From the NCBI GenBank assembly GCA_964551475.1, contig CAZKCI010000044.1, positions 1-54,754 of the forward strand: a DNA stretch of 54,754 nt, in the 5' to 3' direction. How positions within the stretch are numbered: position 1 is the stretch's first letter; each line of letters opens with the position of its first letter. Below the pieces are notes generated by a model. That model did not search any database and was not told the origin of the DNA. It saw nothing but the letters and a program-made list of their open reading frames with translations. The DNA comes from CAZKCI01 sp964551475. Its GTDB lineage: Bacteria; Auribacterota; Erginobacteria; Erginobacterales; CAZKCI01. Shown in pieces: positions 42,031 through 51,724 of the stretch. The translations under genes were made by a program, and so were the position numbers.

Positions 42031-43356
42031 ATGCCTTTTCCCCTGAAAATGATGGCGCATATGGCGGCTCTGGCGCCGGCAGTATTCACTTACGAGTCCG
42101 CCTACCGGCAGATGCGGAAAAGCCAGTGGTGGCCCCGGGAACGCCTAGCGGCGGAGCGGACGAAAAAACTCTCCGCGCTCATACGCCACGTTGCGGAAAA
42201 AGTCCCCTATTACAGCCGGGTTTTCCGAGAAGCCGGGATCGCGCATGAAAGTATCCGGGATCCGGAGGATCTGCGACGTCTTCCCGTGCTGGAGAAAAAG
42301 ATTCTCAACTCCAATTTTGACGATCTGGTCTCCTCGGATTTCCCTCCCAGTCGTCTGATGTATTATTCGACCGGGGGTTCCACGGGGCTTCCTACCCGTT
42401 TCTACCACGACACCGTTGAGATGGCATGGACCGAAGCGGCGGTGCATCTCACATACAACTGGGCCGGGTATTGCCGGGGGGAGAAGTTTCTTCTTGTATC
42501 CGGCCTGCCTGGCGAGAAAACCAGCATAATCGGTCGCCTACGACGGCTCCAGGGACAGCGGCGGGTCTCTCTCTTCGGGGCGGGGGAGAAAGAGATCGCG
42601 GAAGTTGTCGATTATCTTCTCCGTCTCCGTCCCCGGGGGATCAAGGGGTATGTCTCCTGGCTTCGGATCATCGCCCGGGAACTGGCCGCCAGAAAAGCGT
42701 CCTGGCGGCCGGCTCACGTTATAACCTCCTCCGAAAAGGTCACACCCGATGACCGAGCGGTGCTGAGAGAGGGGTTTGGCGTCGAGCCGTTCGAGAACTA
42801 CTCCAGCCGGGAGTTCATGCTGGCGGCCGAGTGCGAACAGCACAAGGGGCTGCACATCGCCGCCGAGAACGTGATCATCGAGACCGTCCGCAACGGCAAG
42901 CCCGTCGGCCCGGGGGAATGGGGGGAGATCCTGGTCACCGACCTAAACCGCTACGGGATGCCCCTGATCCGCTACGCCATCGGCGACGTGGGCGTCCTCT
43001 CGGACCGTGTCTGCCCCTGCGGTCGCGGTTTGCCCATTTTGGAAGAGGTGGTGGGAAGGGTCTCAGACATCATCAAGACGCCGGACGGGAAACTGATCGC
43101 CGCTCCCGCTGTGGCCCACATCTTCAAGGACCTCCCAGTGAAGATATTCCGTGTGATCCAGGAGTCGGAGAAGGAACTGCAAATCCGCGTGGTCAAGGCT
43201 CCGGGATATGGCCTCGAACATGAGGCACATATCAAAAATTCCTTCAGCGGGATCAACGTGCATATTGAATATGTGGATGATATCCCGGTCGTTGCTTCAG
43301 GGAAAAATGTGATCGTACAATCTCGGCTGAAGAACCCAATAAATACTGAGAGTTAG
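42031..43356 (+). CDS. CapK/PaaK-like adenylate-forming enzyme
   Basis: The 441-residue member of the phenylacetate-CoA ligase/CapK branch of the ANL superfamily has the ATP-binding STGGSTGLPTRF (about 113), VITSSEKVTPDD, ENYSSREF, LIRYAIGDVG and a C-terminal GRVSDIIKTPDGK lid. CPCGRG just before GRVSD is the cysteine pair common in this branch. CapK-type proteins occur in capsule loci; their carboxylate substrates are unknown, and activation of an acyl or amino-acid decoration is plausible. There is no ribosome-binding site upstream, only repeat sequence. It is followed after 12 bases by the membrane SpeE-like gene. Confidence 0.85.
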   Translation: MPFPLKMMAHMAALAPAVFTYESAYRQMRKSQWWPRERLAAERTKKLSALIRHVAEKVPYYSRVFREAGIAHESIRDPEDLRRLPVLEKKILNSNFDDLVSSDFPPSRLMYYSTGGSTGLPTRFYHDTVEMAWTEAAVHLTYNWAGYCRGEKFLLVSGLPGEKTSIIGRLRRLQGQRRVSLFGAGEKEIAEVVDYLLRLRPRGIKGYVSWLRIIARELAARKASWRPAHVITSSEKVTPDDRAVLREGFGVEPFENYSSREFMLAAECEQHKGLHIAAENVIIETVRNGKPVGPGEWGEILVTDLNRYGMPLIRYAIGDVGVLSDRVCPCGRGLPILEEVVGRVSDIIKTPDGKLIAAPAVAHIFKDLPVKIFRVIQESEKELQIRVVKAPGYGLEHEAHIKNSFSGINVHIEYVDDIPVVASGKNVIVQSRLKNPINTES

Positions 43357-43368
43357 GAGGTTAATGCC

Positions 43369-45792
43369 ATGAACATTTATTTGGGACTATTTCTTATTGC
43401 CTTCTCGGGGCTTTCTCTGGAGATTGCGCTGGTCCGTTTATTGAGCGTCACAACATGGTATCACTTAGCGTTTTTTGCGATATCCACTGCAATGCTTGGA
43501 ATGACTGCGGGCGCAACCAGGGTATTTCTGAACCCCAAGGCATTCACTAAAGATAATCTTGAGCGGTCCTTGTGGATATCGTGCATTCATTATTCGCTGA
43601 GCATTCCGGTGACTCTGCTGTTGCTATGCTTGATCCCGCTGAGTCTTTTCAAGAGCGCGATGAGCATATTTGCACTTGTCATTACAACGTTTGCTTGCGC
43701 ACTGCCATACTATTTTGCAGGGACGGTAGTGTCGGCGGTTCTTACCAAGTGCAACCTACCGATGGGCAGACTCTATGCGAGTGACCTTATCGGGGCATCG
43801 ATGGGTTGTATCTTTGTCCTCGGAGGCTTGGAACTCATCGATGCGCCCAGTCTCATTTTGCTTTGCGGTTGCATAGGAGCCATCTCCGCTGTGTGTTTTG
43901 GATGGAGCAAGTCCCTAAGGAGGAACTCGCGCATAGATGTTGCGCTTGTCGCGGTATTCCTATTGGCGGGTATAGCCAACTCACTTAGTTCCATGGGCAT
44001 TAGGCCAGTGGTGGTTAAAGGCCAAAATATTGAAACACCCGAAGACTACCGTGTGGAGCGATGGAACTCCTTCTCGCGGGTTGTCGTGTATGAAGACGAC
44101 GAGAGCAATCTCAGGAGCCCGCAGTATTGGGGTCCCAGCCCGTTCGCTCCGATGGATCGTATTTCCCAATATCGGATGAACATCGATGGCGACGCCGCCA
44201 CTTATATCAGGAAGTTCGGTTCCAAACAGGACATCGATCACCTGCGATACGATGTGACGAATATTGCCTATTATGTGAGCCGTCGGGGTCCCGTGGCCAT
44301 AATCGGAGTAGGTGGTGGGAGAGATGTCCAATGCGCACTCTTGTTTGGACAAGAGCATGTCGTGGGGATAGAAATTAACCCAATCTTCATTGATCTATTG
44401 AAGAATGAGTTCCGGACATTTGCGGGTATCGCAGACCGATCCGATGTTACTTTGGTGACGGCTGAAGCTAGAGATTATTTGTCGAGGAAGCCGGAGAAGT
44501 ACTCTCTTATTCAAATGTCCCTCATAGACACATGGGCAGCGACAGGCGCAGGGGCTTTCTCTCTGTCCGAGAACTCGCTGTACACAGTTGAAGCATGGCA
44601 CATATTTCTCGAGAGGCTCCGGGATAACGGCATTTTTACTGTGTCTAGGTGGCATAGCCCGGAACATATTGGTGAAACGGGACGTGTCGTAAGCTTAGCT
44701 GTAACTACCCTGCTTGACCATGGGGTCGAAACCCCCTCCGGCCATATCGCCTTAATAACGGCCGGTAAAATATCGACTTTGCTCATGAGTCGGCAACCAT
44801 TCTCGCGCGAGGATGTGTACAAATTGGCAAATGTCTGTGACGAAATGGGCTTCGCAATTATCTTGATGCCTGGACGATCTTCCGCCGACCGTTTGTTGGG
44901 CAGCATGGTATCATCTCGATCGCGCTCCGAGCTGTCGGCAGTAATAGCAGAAGCTGATTTCAATTACAGTCCTCCATCTAACGAGACGCCCTATTTCTTC
45001 AATATGTTACGGCTTTCCAAGATCGGTGTCGCGCTGAAAGAGACAAATGTCGGGGTTGCCAGGGGAAACCTGATCGCAACATTTACGCTATTGGGCTTGC
45101 TGGGGACGCTATTTATTGTAGCTATAGCGACGGTTATATTTCCGTTGATGTTCCGGAAACGCCGCGTGATCGATATCCCTGTTCGCAAGCAGACGCTATG
45201 GGCGGGTGCGGTCTATTTCTCATTAATCGGAGCGGGATTTATGTTGACCGAAATCGCCCTTGTTCAGAGGCTTACCGTGTTGCTGAGCCATCCGATGTAT
45301 GCATTGGGGATTCTCTTGTTTTCATTGATTGCCAGCACCGGAGTTGGCAGTCTCCTCAGCGATAAGCTTCCCTTGACCCGGAAACCCTGGGCTTACATAT
45401 ACCCGATTATTACCGCCGGATGCCTGGTCGGCCTCAAATACCTTCTTCGGGAAATTCTTGTCAGCATGATCGGCTCTACGGTTCTTATGAAGATTATCGT
45501 GTCGATAGCAATGATATTCCCCATGGGAATCCTTATGGGTTTGTTTTTCCCTGTCGGCATGCGCTTGGCAAAATCTGTTTCTGCTGATGAAACCCCCTGG
45601 TATTGGGCGCTGAACGGCATTTTCGGTGTTCTCTGCTCAGCGCTGGCTGTCTTCATATCTATTTATATCGGAGTTTCGATGAATTTTAACATCGCGGCTG
45701 TATGCTATGGTGCGGTTATAATCGCTCAAATCGGATTGCAGAAGGCAAATATGGCAAGGTTTGGATTGGACCAGACTAAGGCAAGGGAATGA
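43369..45792 (+). CDS. Spermidine-synthase-like domain in a polytopic membrane protein
   Basis: The 807-residue protein has about six N-terminal membrane segments (1-210), a soluble Rossmann-fold domain (about 285-470) with AIIGVGGGRDVQCALLFG, HVVGIEINP and SLIDTWAATGAG as in SpeE-like proteins, and six to seven C-terminal membrane segments (about 580-795). AGGAGG eight bases upstream marks the start. This fused architecture is common in environmental bacteria but of unproven function; transfer of an aminopropyl or methyl group onto a membrane-associated substrate is possible. Codon use and base composition are visibly less GC-rich than the neighbours, suggesting a different origin. It follows the CapK-like gene closely. 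Confidence 0.82.
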   Translation: MNIYLGLFLIAFSGLSLEIALVRLLSVTTWYHLAFFAISTAMLGMTAGATRVFLNPKAFTKDNLERSLWISCIHYSLSIPVTLLLLCLIPLSLFKSAMSIFALVITTFACALPYYFAGTVVSAVLTKCNLPMGRLYASDLIGASMGCIFVLGGLELIDAPSLILLCGCIGAISAVCFGWSKSLRRNSRIDVALVAVFLLAGIANSLSSMGIRPVVVKGQNIETPEDYRVERWNSFSRVVVYEDDESNLRSPQYWGPSPFAPMDRISQYRMNIDGDAATYIRKFGSKQDIDHLRYDVTNIAYYVSRRGPVAIIGVGGGRDVQCALLFGQEHVVGIEINPIFIDLLKNEFRTFAGIADRSDVTLVTAEARDYLSRKPEKYSLIQMSLIDTWAATGAGAFSLSENSLYTVEAWHIFLERLRDNGIFTVSRWHSPEHIGETGRVVSLAVTTLLDHGVETPSGHIALITAGKISTLLMSRQPFSREDVYKLANVCDEMGFAIILMPGRSSADRLLGSMVSSRSRSELSAVIAEADFNYSPPSNETPYFFNMLRLSKIGVALKETNVGVARGNLIATFTLLGLLGTLFIVAIATVIFPLMFRKRRVIDIPVRKQTLWAGAVYFSLIGAGFMLTEIALVQRLTVLLSHPMYALGILLFSLIASTGVGSLLSDKLPLTRKPWAYIYPIITAGCLVGLKYLLREILVSMIGSTVLMKIIVSIAMIFPMGILMGLFFPVGMRLAKSVSADETPWYWALNGIFGVLCSALAVFISIYIGVSMNFNIAAVCYGAVIIAQIGLQKANMARFGLDQTKARE

Positions 45793-45899
45793 AAGGCCAA
45801 GCCAATAGAAGGGCGCTTTACCTGGCTGATGAGGCGGCTATATCGATCGCGATTATCGCGGCGCTGTCGGATATCCTAATGAAGAGCTGTGCGGTTTAA
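45789..45899 (+). CDS. Possible 36-residue ORF coupled to the SpeE-like gene
   Basis: The ATG overlaps the preceding stop as ATGA. The product, starting MKGQANRRALYL and including AISIAIIAALSDILMKS, is short and partly hydrophobic. It may be a remnant of a larger gene or chance. Nothing else is seen in 45793-45976. Confidence 0.25.
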   Translation: MKGQANRRALYLADEAAISIAIIAALSDILMKSCAV

Positions 45900-45976
45900 T
45901 ATCTCAAATGTGCGGGCAACAATGTCCGTCGTTCCAATATTGTTGAGTGCTGATGCTCTTATCCAATCATTGCGAT

Positions 45977-47566
45977 ATGAATAATAAGCGCGAGCCATCA
46001 GTTTCTTCCCCGCAGCCTTCAGCCTGCGGCTCTCAGCCCAATCGTTTCTTCGATAATTCGGTAGCGGCAGTAGATACAGGTCTCAGAGACTACCCCACCC
46101 GTCCCCCATTCGACCCCGATCAGCCGTATCCTGAACTAAAGAAGCTTCCCTTCCCGATTGGAGTCGATCCCTCCAACCGTGTCTACGCGGGGGTACGGGA
46201 GGCCCTCCATCTTCTCGGTTTGGACAAGGAGCATTTCGGGACGCCGGAGTGGAACCCGCTCGGCGAACTGATCAAGCCCGGCCACAAGGTGGTGATCAAG
46301 CCCAACTTCGCCCTCGACTACCACCGGGGCGGCGAGACGGTCTTTTCCATCATCGTTCACGCCTCGGTTCTTCGCCCCATCCTCGACTACGCCCAGATCG
46401 CCCTGAAAGGGAAGGGGGAGTTGATGATCGGCGACGCCCCCGTCACCGACGCCAACTGGGACAACCTGGTAAAAGTGAGCGGGGTAGGGGAGATGCTGGA
46501 TAAGCTCAACCGTCTCTATCCTCTCCCTGTTGCATTGCGCGATTGGCGTAAGGTGGTGGTGAAAGGATATGATCAGAACAACCTGTTCCTCTCCCGGACG
46601 ATCCAGGAATACGGAGCGAAACGGTCCGTGGTGGTGAACCTCGGCCGCCAGAGCGCCTTTTTCGGTCTCCCCCGGGAGATCGAAATACTGTATTATGGCG
46701 CGGATTTTGACCGGCGCGTTCCCCAGTCTCACCATCGCGGGGAGGTCCAGGAATACTCGGTGGCAACCGACATCCTTGAAGCCGACGTGGTCGTCAGTGT
46801 CCCCAAGCTCAAGACGCACAAGAGCGCGGGTGTGACGCTCAACATCAAGAATATCGTCGGCATCAACACCGATAAGAACTTTCTCCCCCACTACCGGATC
46901 GGCGAACCCCGTGATGGGGGCGACGAATATCCCGATACCGAGGGCAACTGGCTGAGGTTCAAGGGGAAACTGGCCCGCATCTTTATCGACATCGCCCTGG
47001 GGAGACTGGGAGGGATGTGCGCTTCCCCCCTCAACCGGTTATTGGGGCTATACCGCCGCCGTACACTCGGCGAATGCTCGGCCGATCGAAAGCAGGATAC
47101 AGCCGACCTGGTATATGAAAGACTGTTAGGCCGCTCGATCCGATGTGGCCACTGGTGGGGGAATGACACGCTCTGGCGGATCGGCACGGACCTCAACCGG
47201 ATCCTTCTCTACGCTGGGAAGGACGGAGCAATACGGGAAGAGCCTCAGCGTTCATATCTGTCGCTGGTCGATGGGATCATCGGAGGGGAAGGAAAGGGGC
47301 CGATGCTCCCCCGTCCCCGCCGGGAAGGAATTCTCCTGGCCGGGTTCAACCCGGTCTCGGTTGACCGGGTCGCGGCAGGCATGATGGGCGTTACACAGGA
47401 AAAGGTCCCTATCATCTCTAAGGTTGCGAGGCATTCGGGTCTCCGCCTGGGCCCGGATGAATCTCCGTCCTTGCACGCCGGTTCCAAAAAGTTGGTCCCC
47501 AAGATTCGCCCCTTCGAGCTTGCGCCAGGTTGGTTAGACCACCTAAAGTTGATGCAACATCGGTAA
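45977..47566 (+). CDS. DUF362 domain protein
   Basis: About 529 residues. The core has VVIKPNFALDYHRGGETVF, IGDAPVTDANWD, DILEADVVVSVPKLKTHKSAGVTLNIKNIVG and LVDGIIGGEGKGPM with NPVSVDRVAAGMMG, the standard DUF362 pattern. The ferredoxin-type cysteine clusters of some relatives are absent. The activity is unknown. The N-terminus is uncertain: GTG 45947 and ATG 45977 both precede a Ser/Pro-rich stretch partly encoded by a TTCAGCC heptamer, so the true start may be further in. It overlaps the open frame of the following radical SAM gene, and the two are likely co-transcribed. Confidence 0.82.
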   Translation: MNNKREPSVSSPQPSACGSQPNRFFDNSVAAVDTGLRDYPTRPPFDPDQPYPELKKLPFPIGVDPSNRVYAGVREALHLLGLDKEHFGTPEWNPLGELIKPGHKVVIKPNFALDYHRGGETVFSIIVHASVLRPILDYAQIALKGKGELMIGDAPVTDANWDNLVKVSGVGEMLDKLNRLYPLPVALRDWRKVVVKGYDQNNLFLSRTIQEYGAKRSVVVNLGRQSAFFGLPREIEILYYGADFDRRVPQSHHRGEVQEYSVATDILEADVVVSVPKLKTHKSAGVTLNIKNIVGINTDKNFLPHYRIGEPRDGGDEYPDTEGNWLRFKGKLARIFIDIALGRLGGMCASPLNRLLGLYRRRTLGECSADRKQDTADLVYERLLGRSIRCGHWWGNDTLWRIGTDLNRILLYAGKDGAIREEPQRSYLSLVDGIIGGEGKGPMLPRPRREGILLAGFNPVSVDRVAAGMMGVTQEKVPIISKVARHSGLRLGPDESPSLHAGSKKLVPKIRPFELAPGWLDHLKLMQHR

Positions 47567-47571
47567 CGGTT

Positions 47572-48801
47572 GTGAAGATACTTTTCACCGCCCGCAAGGA
47601 ATACAAGGAGATCCGGAACCAGATCGCCATTCTGGATCTGGCGCAGTATGTCCGTTCCCTGGGGCACGAAGCGGACTGCTTCTACCTCGACGACATTCAA
47701 AAGGGGAGGATACCCGATACGCGCTATGACCTGGTGGGGATGTCGATTCTGCAGGCTTTCGGAAATCAGCCGATCGCTGACGCTATCTGGTTGAAGGGCC
47801 GTTTCCGGACGGAATTTGTGATGGGTGGAAAATGGACGCAGATGATCGATCCCGAGCGGATAGATCTCCTGGTTCGCAACGATATCAAGATCCATTCTGG
47901 CCCGGGAGAAAACTATTTTTCCGATCGGGAAATTGATTTTGATAATTATCCGTCTTGGAGCGCGGTGGATTTCAAGACCTTTAACTACGTCAAAGGGGAC
48001 GTGATGAGCAGTCGCGGTTGCCCGTACAACTGCCACTTCTGTCACAACACAGAGAAGAAGATATCCTATTTTGGCATAACCAGAACAGTGGATAACATTG
48101 AGCTGCTTTTCCATCTCGGCGCGAAACGGATATTTATTCTAGATGATGTTTTTACCGTCAACACGGGCAGGATGGATAATATATATTTGGGATTAAAAGG
48201 GCGGAATATAGAAATAGAAAACCGCAATGAATTATTTACTCACGTCAATTTTACAAATGCGCAATCAATCGCGACGATGGCCAGATATAAGCCGTATATG
48301 GTCCATATCGGCATTGAGTCGGGAGACGATCGGATGCTCCAATTGATGGGCAAGAAGATCGGCATTCAATCGGCGTTTGACAAACTGCAGTTGATGCACG
48401 AAAGCGGATTGCCTATCGACACCATGTTTATCATCGGGTTCCCGGGGGAAAACGAGGAAAGTCTGAATAACACATTGAACTTCATTAAGAAAATTCAGCC
48501 CCTGGTTAAATCGATCTGGGTGAGTTATTACCAGCCCGTATATGGCACCAGAGGATACGAAATGATCCTGGAGAGAGACCCGGGGTATAAACTGCAGTCC
48601 CTGAGGAGCAAGACCGTTTCCTATATCGACCCGGATGTCTCGGAAGAGATGCTTGTCGGGTACAGGAGCTTGATGATGAAAAACAACCCGATCGATTCCA
48701 AGAATCCTGCTGCCCTAATAAAAAAGATCGCCTATGTTTACGGGGTGCTGAAAGAGCCGTTGGTGGATCTGATAGGTGTCAGGCGGCTCCGGATAAAATG
48801 A
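47572..48801 (+). CDS. Radical SAM enzyme with B12-binding-like N-terminus
   Basis: The 409-residue protein carries the iron-sulfur motif C150-x3-C154-x2-C157 (GCPYNCHFC), then HIGIESGDDRMLQLMGKK and IIGFPGEN, typical of the SPASM-less, Elp3-like radical SAM fold. The N-terminal 110 residues look like a cobalamin-binding Rossmann domain but lack the DxHxxG ligand motif, so B12 binding is doubtful. The GTG at 47572, five bases after the DUF362 stop, gives a natural start (VKILFTAR). Substrate unknown; a glycan or lipid modification is inferred from the neighbours. Confidence 0.84.
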   Translation: MKILFTARKEYKEIRNQIAILDLAQYVRSLGHEADCFYLDDIQKGRIPDTRYDLVGMSILQAFGNQPIADAIWLKGRFRTEFVMGGKWTQMIDPERIDLLVRNDIKIHSGPGENYFSDREIDFDNYPSWSAVDFKTFNYVKGDVMSSRGCPYNCHFCHNTEKKISYFGITRTVDNIELLFHLGAKRIFILDDVFTVNTGRMDNIYLGLKGRNIEIENRNELFTHVNFTNAQSIATMARYKPYMVHIGIESGDDRMLQLMGKKIGIQSAFDKLQLMHESGLPIDTMFIIGFPGENEESLNNTLNFIKKIQPLVKSIWVSYYQPVYGTRGYEMILERDPGYKLQSLRSKTVSYIDPDVSEEMLVGYRSLMMKNNPIDSKNPAALIKKIAYVYGVLKEPLVDLIGVRRLRIK

Positions 48802-48949
48802 AAACCGACCAGTCGTTTTCATCTTCAGATGAAGCGGCATCCCCGGTCGATGGGATTGTCGTCGTTCCGGGACGGCGATAGGACGAAAAAGGCATATTGA
48901 ATCGGGATACTTCATCAACAAGCAGTGTATTTCGCAGGGGGATATTACT

Positions 48950-49807
48950 ATGAACGAAAGTGCCTTCCCGCGTTACAAACGCCTGTCACGAAGAATTGAA
49001 GGCTGGTTGCCCCTGGATGCCGCCTGTTTCCTCCATTATTGCGATGGTGAACAGAAAAGGAAGGAGATTGTTGGGAATATCTTTGAGATCGGGGTCCATC
49101 ACGGCCGTACGACCGCACTCCTGGGATTGCTAATCCGGGAGGCGAAGGAACGGCTGATCGTGAACGACATTTTCGACCTCCAGCAATTTAATGTTTCCAC
49201 GTCGGGTTTTGGTTCAGAGCCGATTTTTCAGATGAATATGCGTATGTGCTTTTCGGACACTAGTTTTATGACCGTTATCAAGAAACCTTCCTCTGCCCTG
49301 ACTCGTGAAGATACCACCGATAACTGCCGCATTTTTATAATCGACGGGGGCCACACTGCCGAAGAAACTTTATCCGACCTGGAAACCGCCCGTCGCGCGC
49401 TTGCTCCCCGTGGCCTTATTATGATAGACGATTATATCAACATGGAATTCCCGGGGGTTTCGGAAGGAATCTGCCGGTTTCTCCTGGCGCAAGAAGAAAT
49501 CGTTCCCTGGGTATATGGTTTCAATGAACTATTTCTGGTTACCCGGGAAGCGATAGAGTTCTACAATTCCCTCCTTGTGTCCAACGCTTTTGAGGTGCTT
49601 TGCCGTCGTCATCATTACATCCAGAAGCGGGTTCAATTCTTCGGGCGAGAGATATTGTTGCTCCGCAAAGCCGCGGGGCTGAACCAGTTAATATTCCTGG
49701 CGGAAGCCCAGGCGCGAAAGCATCCTGAAGTTCTTGAAAAGATTAAAAGCGCGCCCGGGTTTTCCTGGGTGAGACGGTTGTATCAGGGATTGTACAGGCC
49801 CAAATAA
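48950..49807 (+). CDS. Methyltransf_24-type methyltransferase, larger form
   Basis: The 285-residue protein has IFEIGVHHGRTTALLGL (motif I), LIVNDIFDLQQ, RIFIIDGGHTAEETLSDL and GLIMIDDYINMEFPGV, the same pattern as the protein at 41290, with a helical C-terminal extension of about 80 residues. GCAGGGGGATA precedes the ATG. It lies between the radical SAM gene and a GT39-like gene; methylation of a glycan component is plausible. The 242-bp spacer after it shows no clear feature. Confidence 0.82.
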   Translation: MNESAFPRYKRLSRRIEGWLPLDAACFLHYCDGEQKRKEIVGNIFEIGVHHGRTTALLGLLIREAKERLIVNDIFDLQQFNVSTSGFGSEPIFQMNMRMCFSDTSFMTVIKKPSSALTREDTTDNCRIFIIDGGHTAEETLSDLETARRALAPRGLIMIDDYINMEFPGVSEGICRFLLAQEEIVPWVYGFNELFLVTREAIEFYNSLLVSNAFEVLCRRHHYIQKRVQFFGREILLLRKAAGLNQLIFLAEAQARKHPEVLEKIKSAPGFSWVRRLYQGLYRPK

Positions 49808-50050
49808 CCGGGGGGAATCTTGAAGACCTCGAGAGAAATCGAAGGAAGTGAGGCCGAAGAGAGACCTCTTTTCGTGTTCACATAATGGAATATCAGACAT
49901 ATAGGAAGGCTCAGAGTTCAGGAAATCCAAAATCTGAAAGCAGTGAGTTTGAAATGGTATGTTTAAGCTTTGAATTTCGTTCAGTTGGTCTACATGTCTA
50001 TACATGAATGACGTCAAGCGCTTAGCCGAAGCTGCGATACGACATTAGCA

Positions 50051-51724
50051 ATGACAAAAAAAGCCTCAAGCTTTGCCTTGGTAGGGATCATGGTAATAGC
50101 TGCCGTCGTCCGTCTGGGAGGAATCTGGAATTTGCATTTTCCTGATGAAGCCTGGCAGCTCTACCGTTCGCTCAAGGTGGGGACCGGCGAGTTGTATCCC
50201 AATTGGTTTGTCGGGGTCTATTCCTACCTAATGTTTATCTGGTATTCGGGACTGTTCGCCTGGGGCATGCTGGCGGGTTGGTGGGCCTCGGCGTCGGACT
50301 TTATGGGGGTTTATTACACAAATCCCCATGTTCTATATCTTATGGGAAGGGTGGCCGAGAGCCTGGCCGGTGTCGGCTGCATCTATTGTCTCTATCTGCT
50401 GGGCAAGAGGCTCTTTAGCCGTGCGGTCGGACTCTCCGCCGCGCTGTTCCTGGCCCTGAATATCACCCACCTGCAGGTTTCCCAGATAGCCCGGGGGCAG
50501 GCTTTTGCCCTTCTCCTCGGCCTGCTGGCCTTGCTCTTTGTCGAGAAGTTCGTCCGCACGCATCGCTTCCCGGATATTGTTTGGGCGGGAATGTTCCTGG
50601 CCGGCGCCGTCTCCATCCGCGTTTACTACTTGGCTTACGTGATTCCAGTCGGGGTATTTTTACTCTGGGACAAGAAGCGGGGGATGTTCTGGAAGGCCGG
50701 GTCGGGATTGGCGGCGTCCTTTGTCTTTTTCAGCCTTCTTTTCACACCGGATATTATTTTTACCCCCAAGATATTGCTTGAGGGGTTATCGATGGCAGCA
50801 GTTCCGCTTACTCCAGAGGCTCCGTTGTCTTTTGAGGCCTCGGAGGGCGCGGTTCGCAACCCCCTGTGGGCTTATCTTTGCGATCTCATTCCCGACTCGA
50901 TGGGTTGGCCCCTCTATCTGATGGCCTGGGCGGGTTTCCTGGCGGCGCTTCCCCGGATCAAAAATCTAAACATTGCCGCGGTCGCGATCATGCTGGTTCC
51001 CTTTTTCCTGATCATGGGGGCGAGCCGGCTGACCGCGATCCGCTATGTTCTCCTCGCTTTCCCGATGCTTTTTCTTCTGGCCGGTTTTTTGCTGGAGAGG
51101 CTCGTTTCATCGTTGCCCTCTTCCTTTGGGAGGGGATCATTAATATTGGCGGCTGCGCTTCTGCTGGTATCCCCCCGGATTTACGGAATCGTGAAGTGGG
51201 ATATCGGTCAGAATCGTCTGCAGACCATAGACCTCGCCAAGGATTGGATCATCGCGAATGTCCCCGACCGTGCCGGCGTCGCGGTCGAAAGCACCGGGTA
51301 TGCGGGGCCGAACATTCGCCTTTACTCGGTGATCGACTACGACATCTATCGGAAGTCTCCGGAAGAGCTAAAGGCGCTCTACGCCGAGAGAATGATGAGC
51401 GACCCCACTGGCTCCCGGGCCCTCAAGTATTTCATCGAGCACCCCCCTCGACCTTGGCACCGGGTCTATGACCTCAATATCCGCCACCCCGTTCCGCTCG
51501 AGTCCCTGATCGAGGGAAGAGTGGAGTATTTTGTCCTCAGCTCCGGCGTCGCAGAGAGCTATATCACAGACAGGACCAGGGAAAGACTGCCGGATCTGGT
51601 CATCGATCGCGAGGCGTTCTACGATTGGGTGAGAGCCAACTGCGGTCTCCTGAAAACCTTCAGCCCTTCCCCCGAACATCCTGGGCCGGAAATCAAGGTT
51701 TACCGTCTGAAGAAGGCAGGCTGA
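50051..51724 (+). CDS. GT39 (PMT_2-like) polytopic glycosyltransferase
   Basis: The 557-residue protein has a first membrane segment at about 8-27, followed by HFPDEAWQLY, where D32-E33 match the catalytic DE of the PMT_2/ArnT group. About ten further membrane segments run to about 375, then a soluble C-terminal domain of about 170 residues follows. It would transfer a sugar from a polyprenyl-phosphate donor at the outer face of the inner membrane. The stop codon TGA comes from the heptamer array that follows (AAG GCA GGC TGA). Confidence 0.85.
   Translation: MTKKASSFALVGIMVIAAVVRLGGIWNLHFPDEAWQLYRSLKVGTGELYPNWFVGVYSYLMFIWYSGLFAWGMLAGWWASASDFMGVYYTNPHVLYLMGRVAESLAGVGCIYCLYLLGKRLFSRAVGLSAALFLALNITHLQVSQIARGQAFALLLGLLALLFVEKFVRTHRFPDIVWAGMFLAGAVSIRVYYLAYVIPVGVFLLWDKKRGMFWKAGSGLAASFVFFSLLFTPDIIFTPKILLEGLSMAAVPLTPEAPLSFEASEGAVRNPLWAYLCDLIPDSMGWPLYLMAWAGFLAALPRIKNLNIAAVAIMLVPFFLIMGASRLTAIRYVLLAFPMLFLLAGFLLERLVSSLPSSFGRGSLILAAALLLVSPRIYGIVKWDIGQNRLQTIDLAKDWIIANVPDRAGVAVESTGYAGPNIRLYSVIDYDIYRKSPEELKALYAERMMSDPTGSRALKYFIEHPPRPWHRVYDLNIRHPVPLESLIEGRVEYFVLSSGVAESYITDRTRERLPDLVIDREAFYDWVRANCGLLKTFSPSPEHPGPEIKVYRLKKAG

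Noticed and set aside
48798..48881. 27-codon ORF overlapping the radical SAM stop by ATGA
   Set aside because: It is very short, has no recognisable features, and an ATGA overlap arises by chance at many stops.
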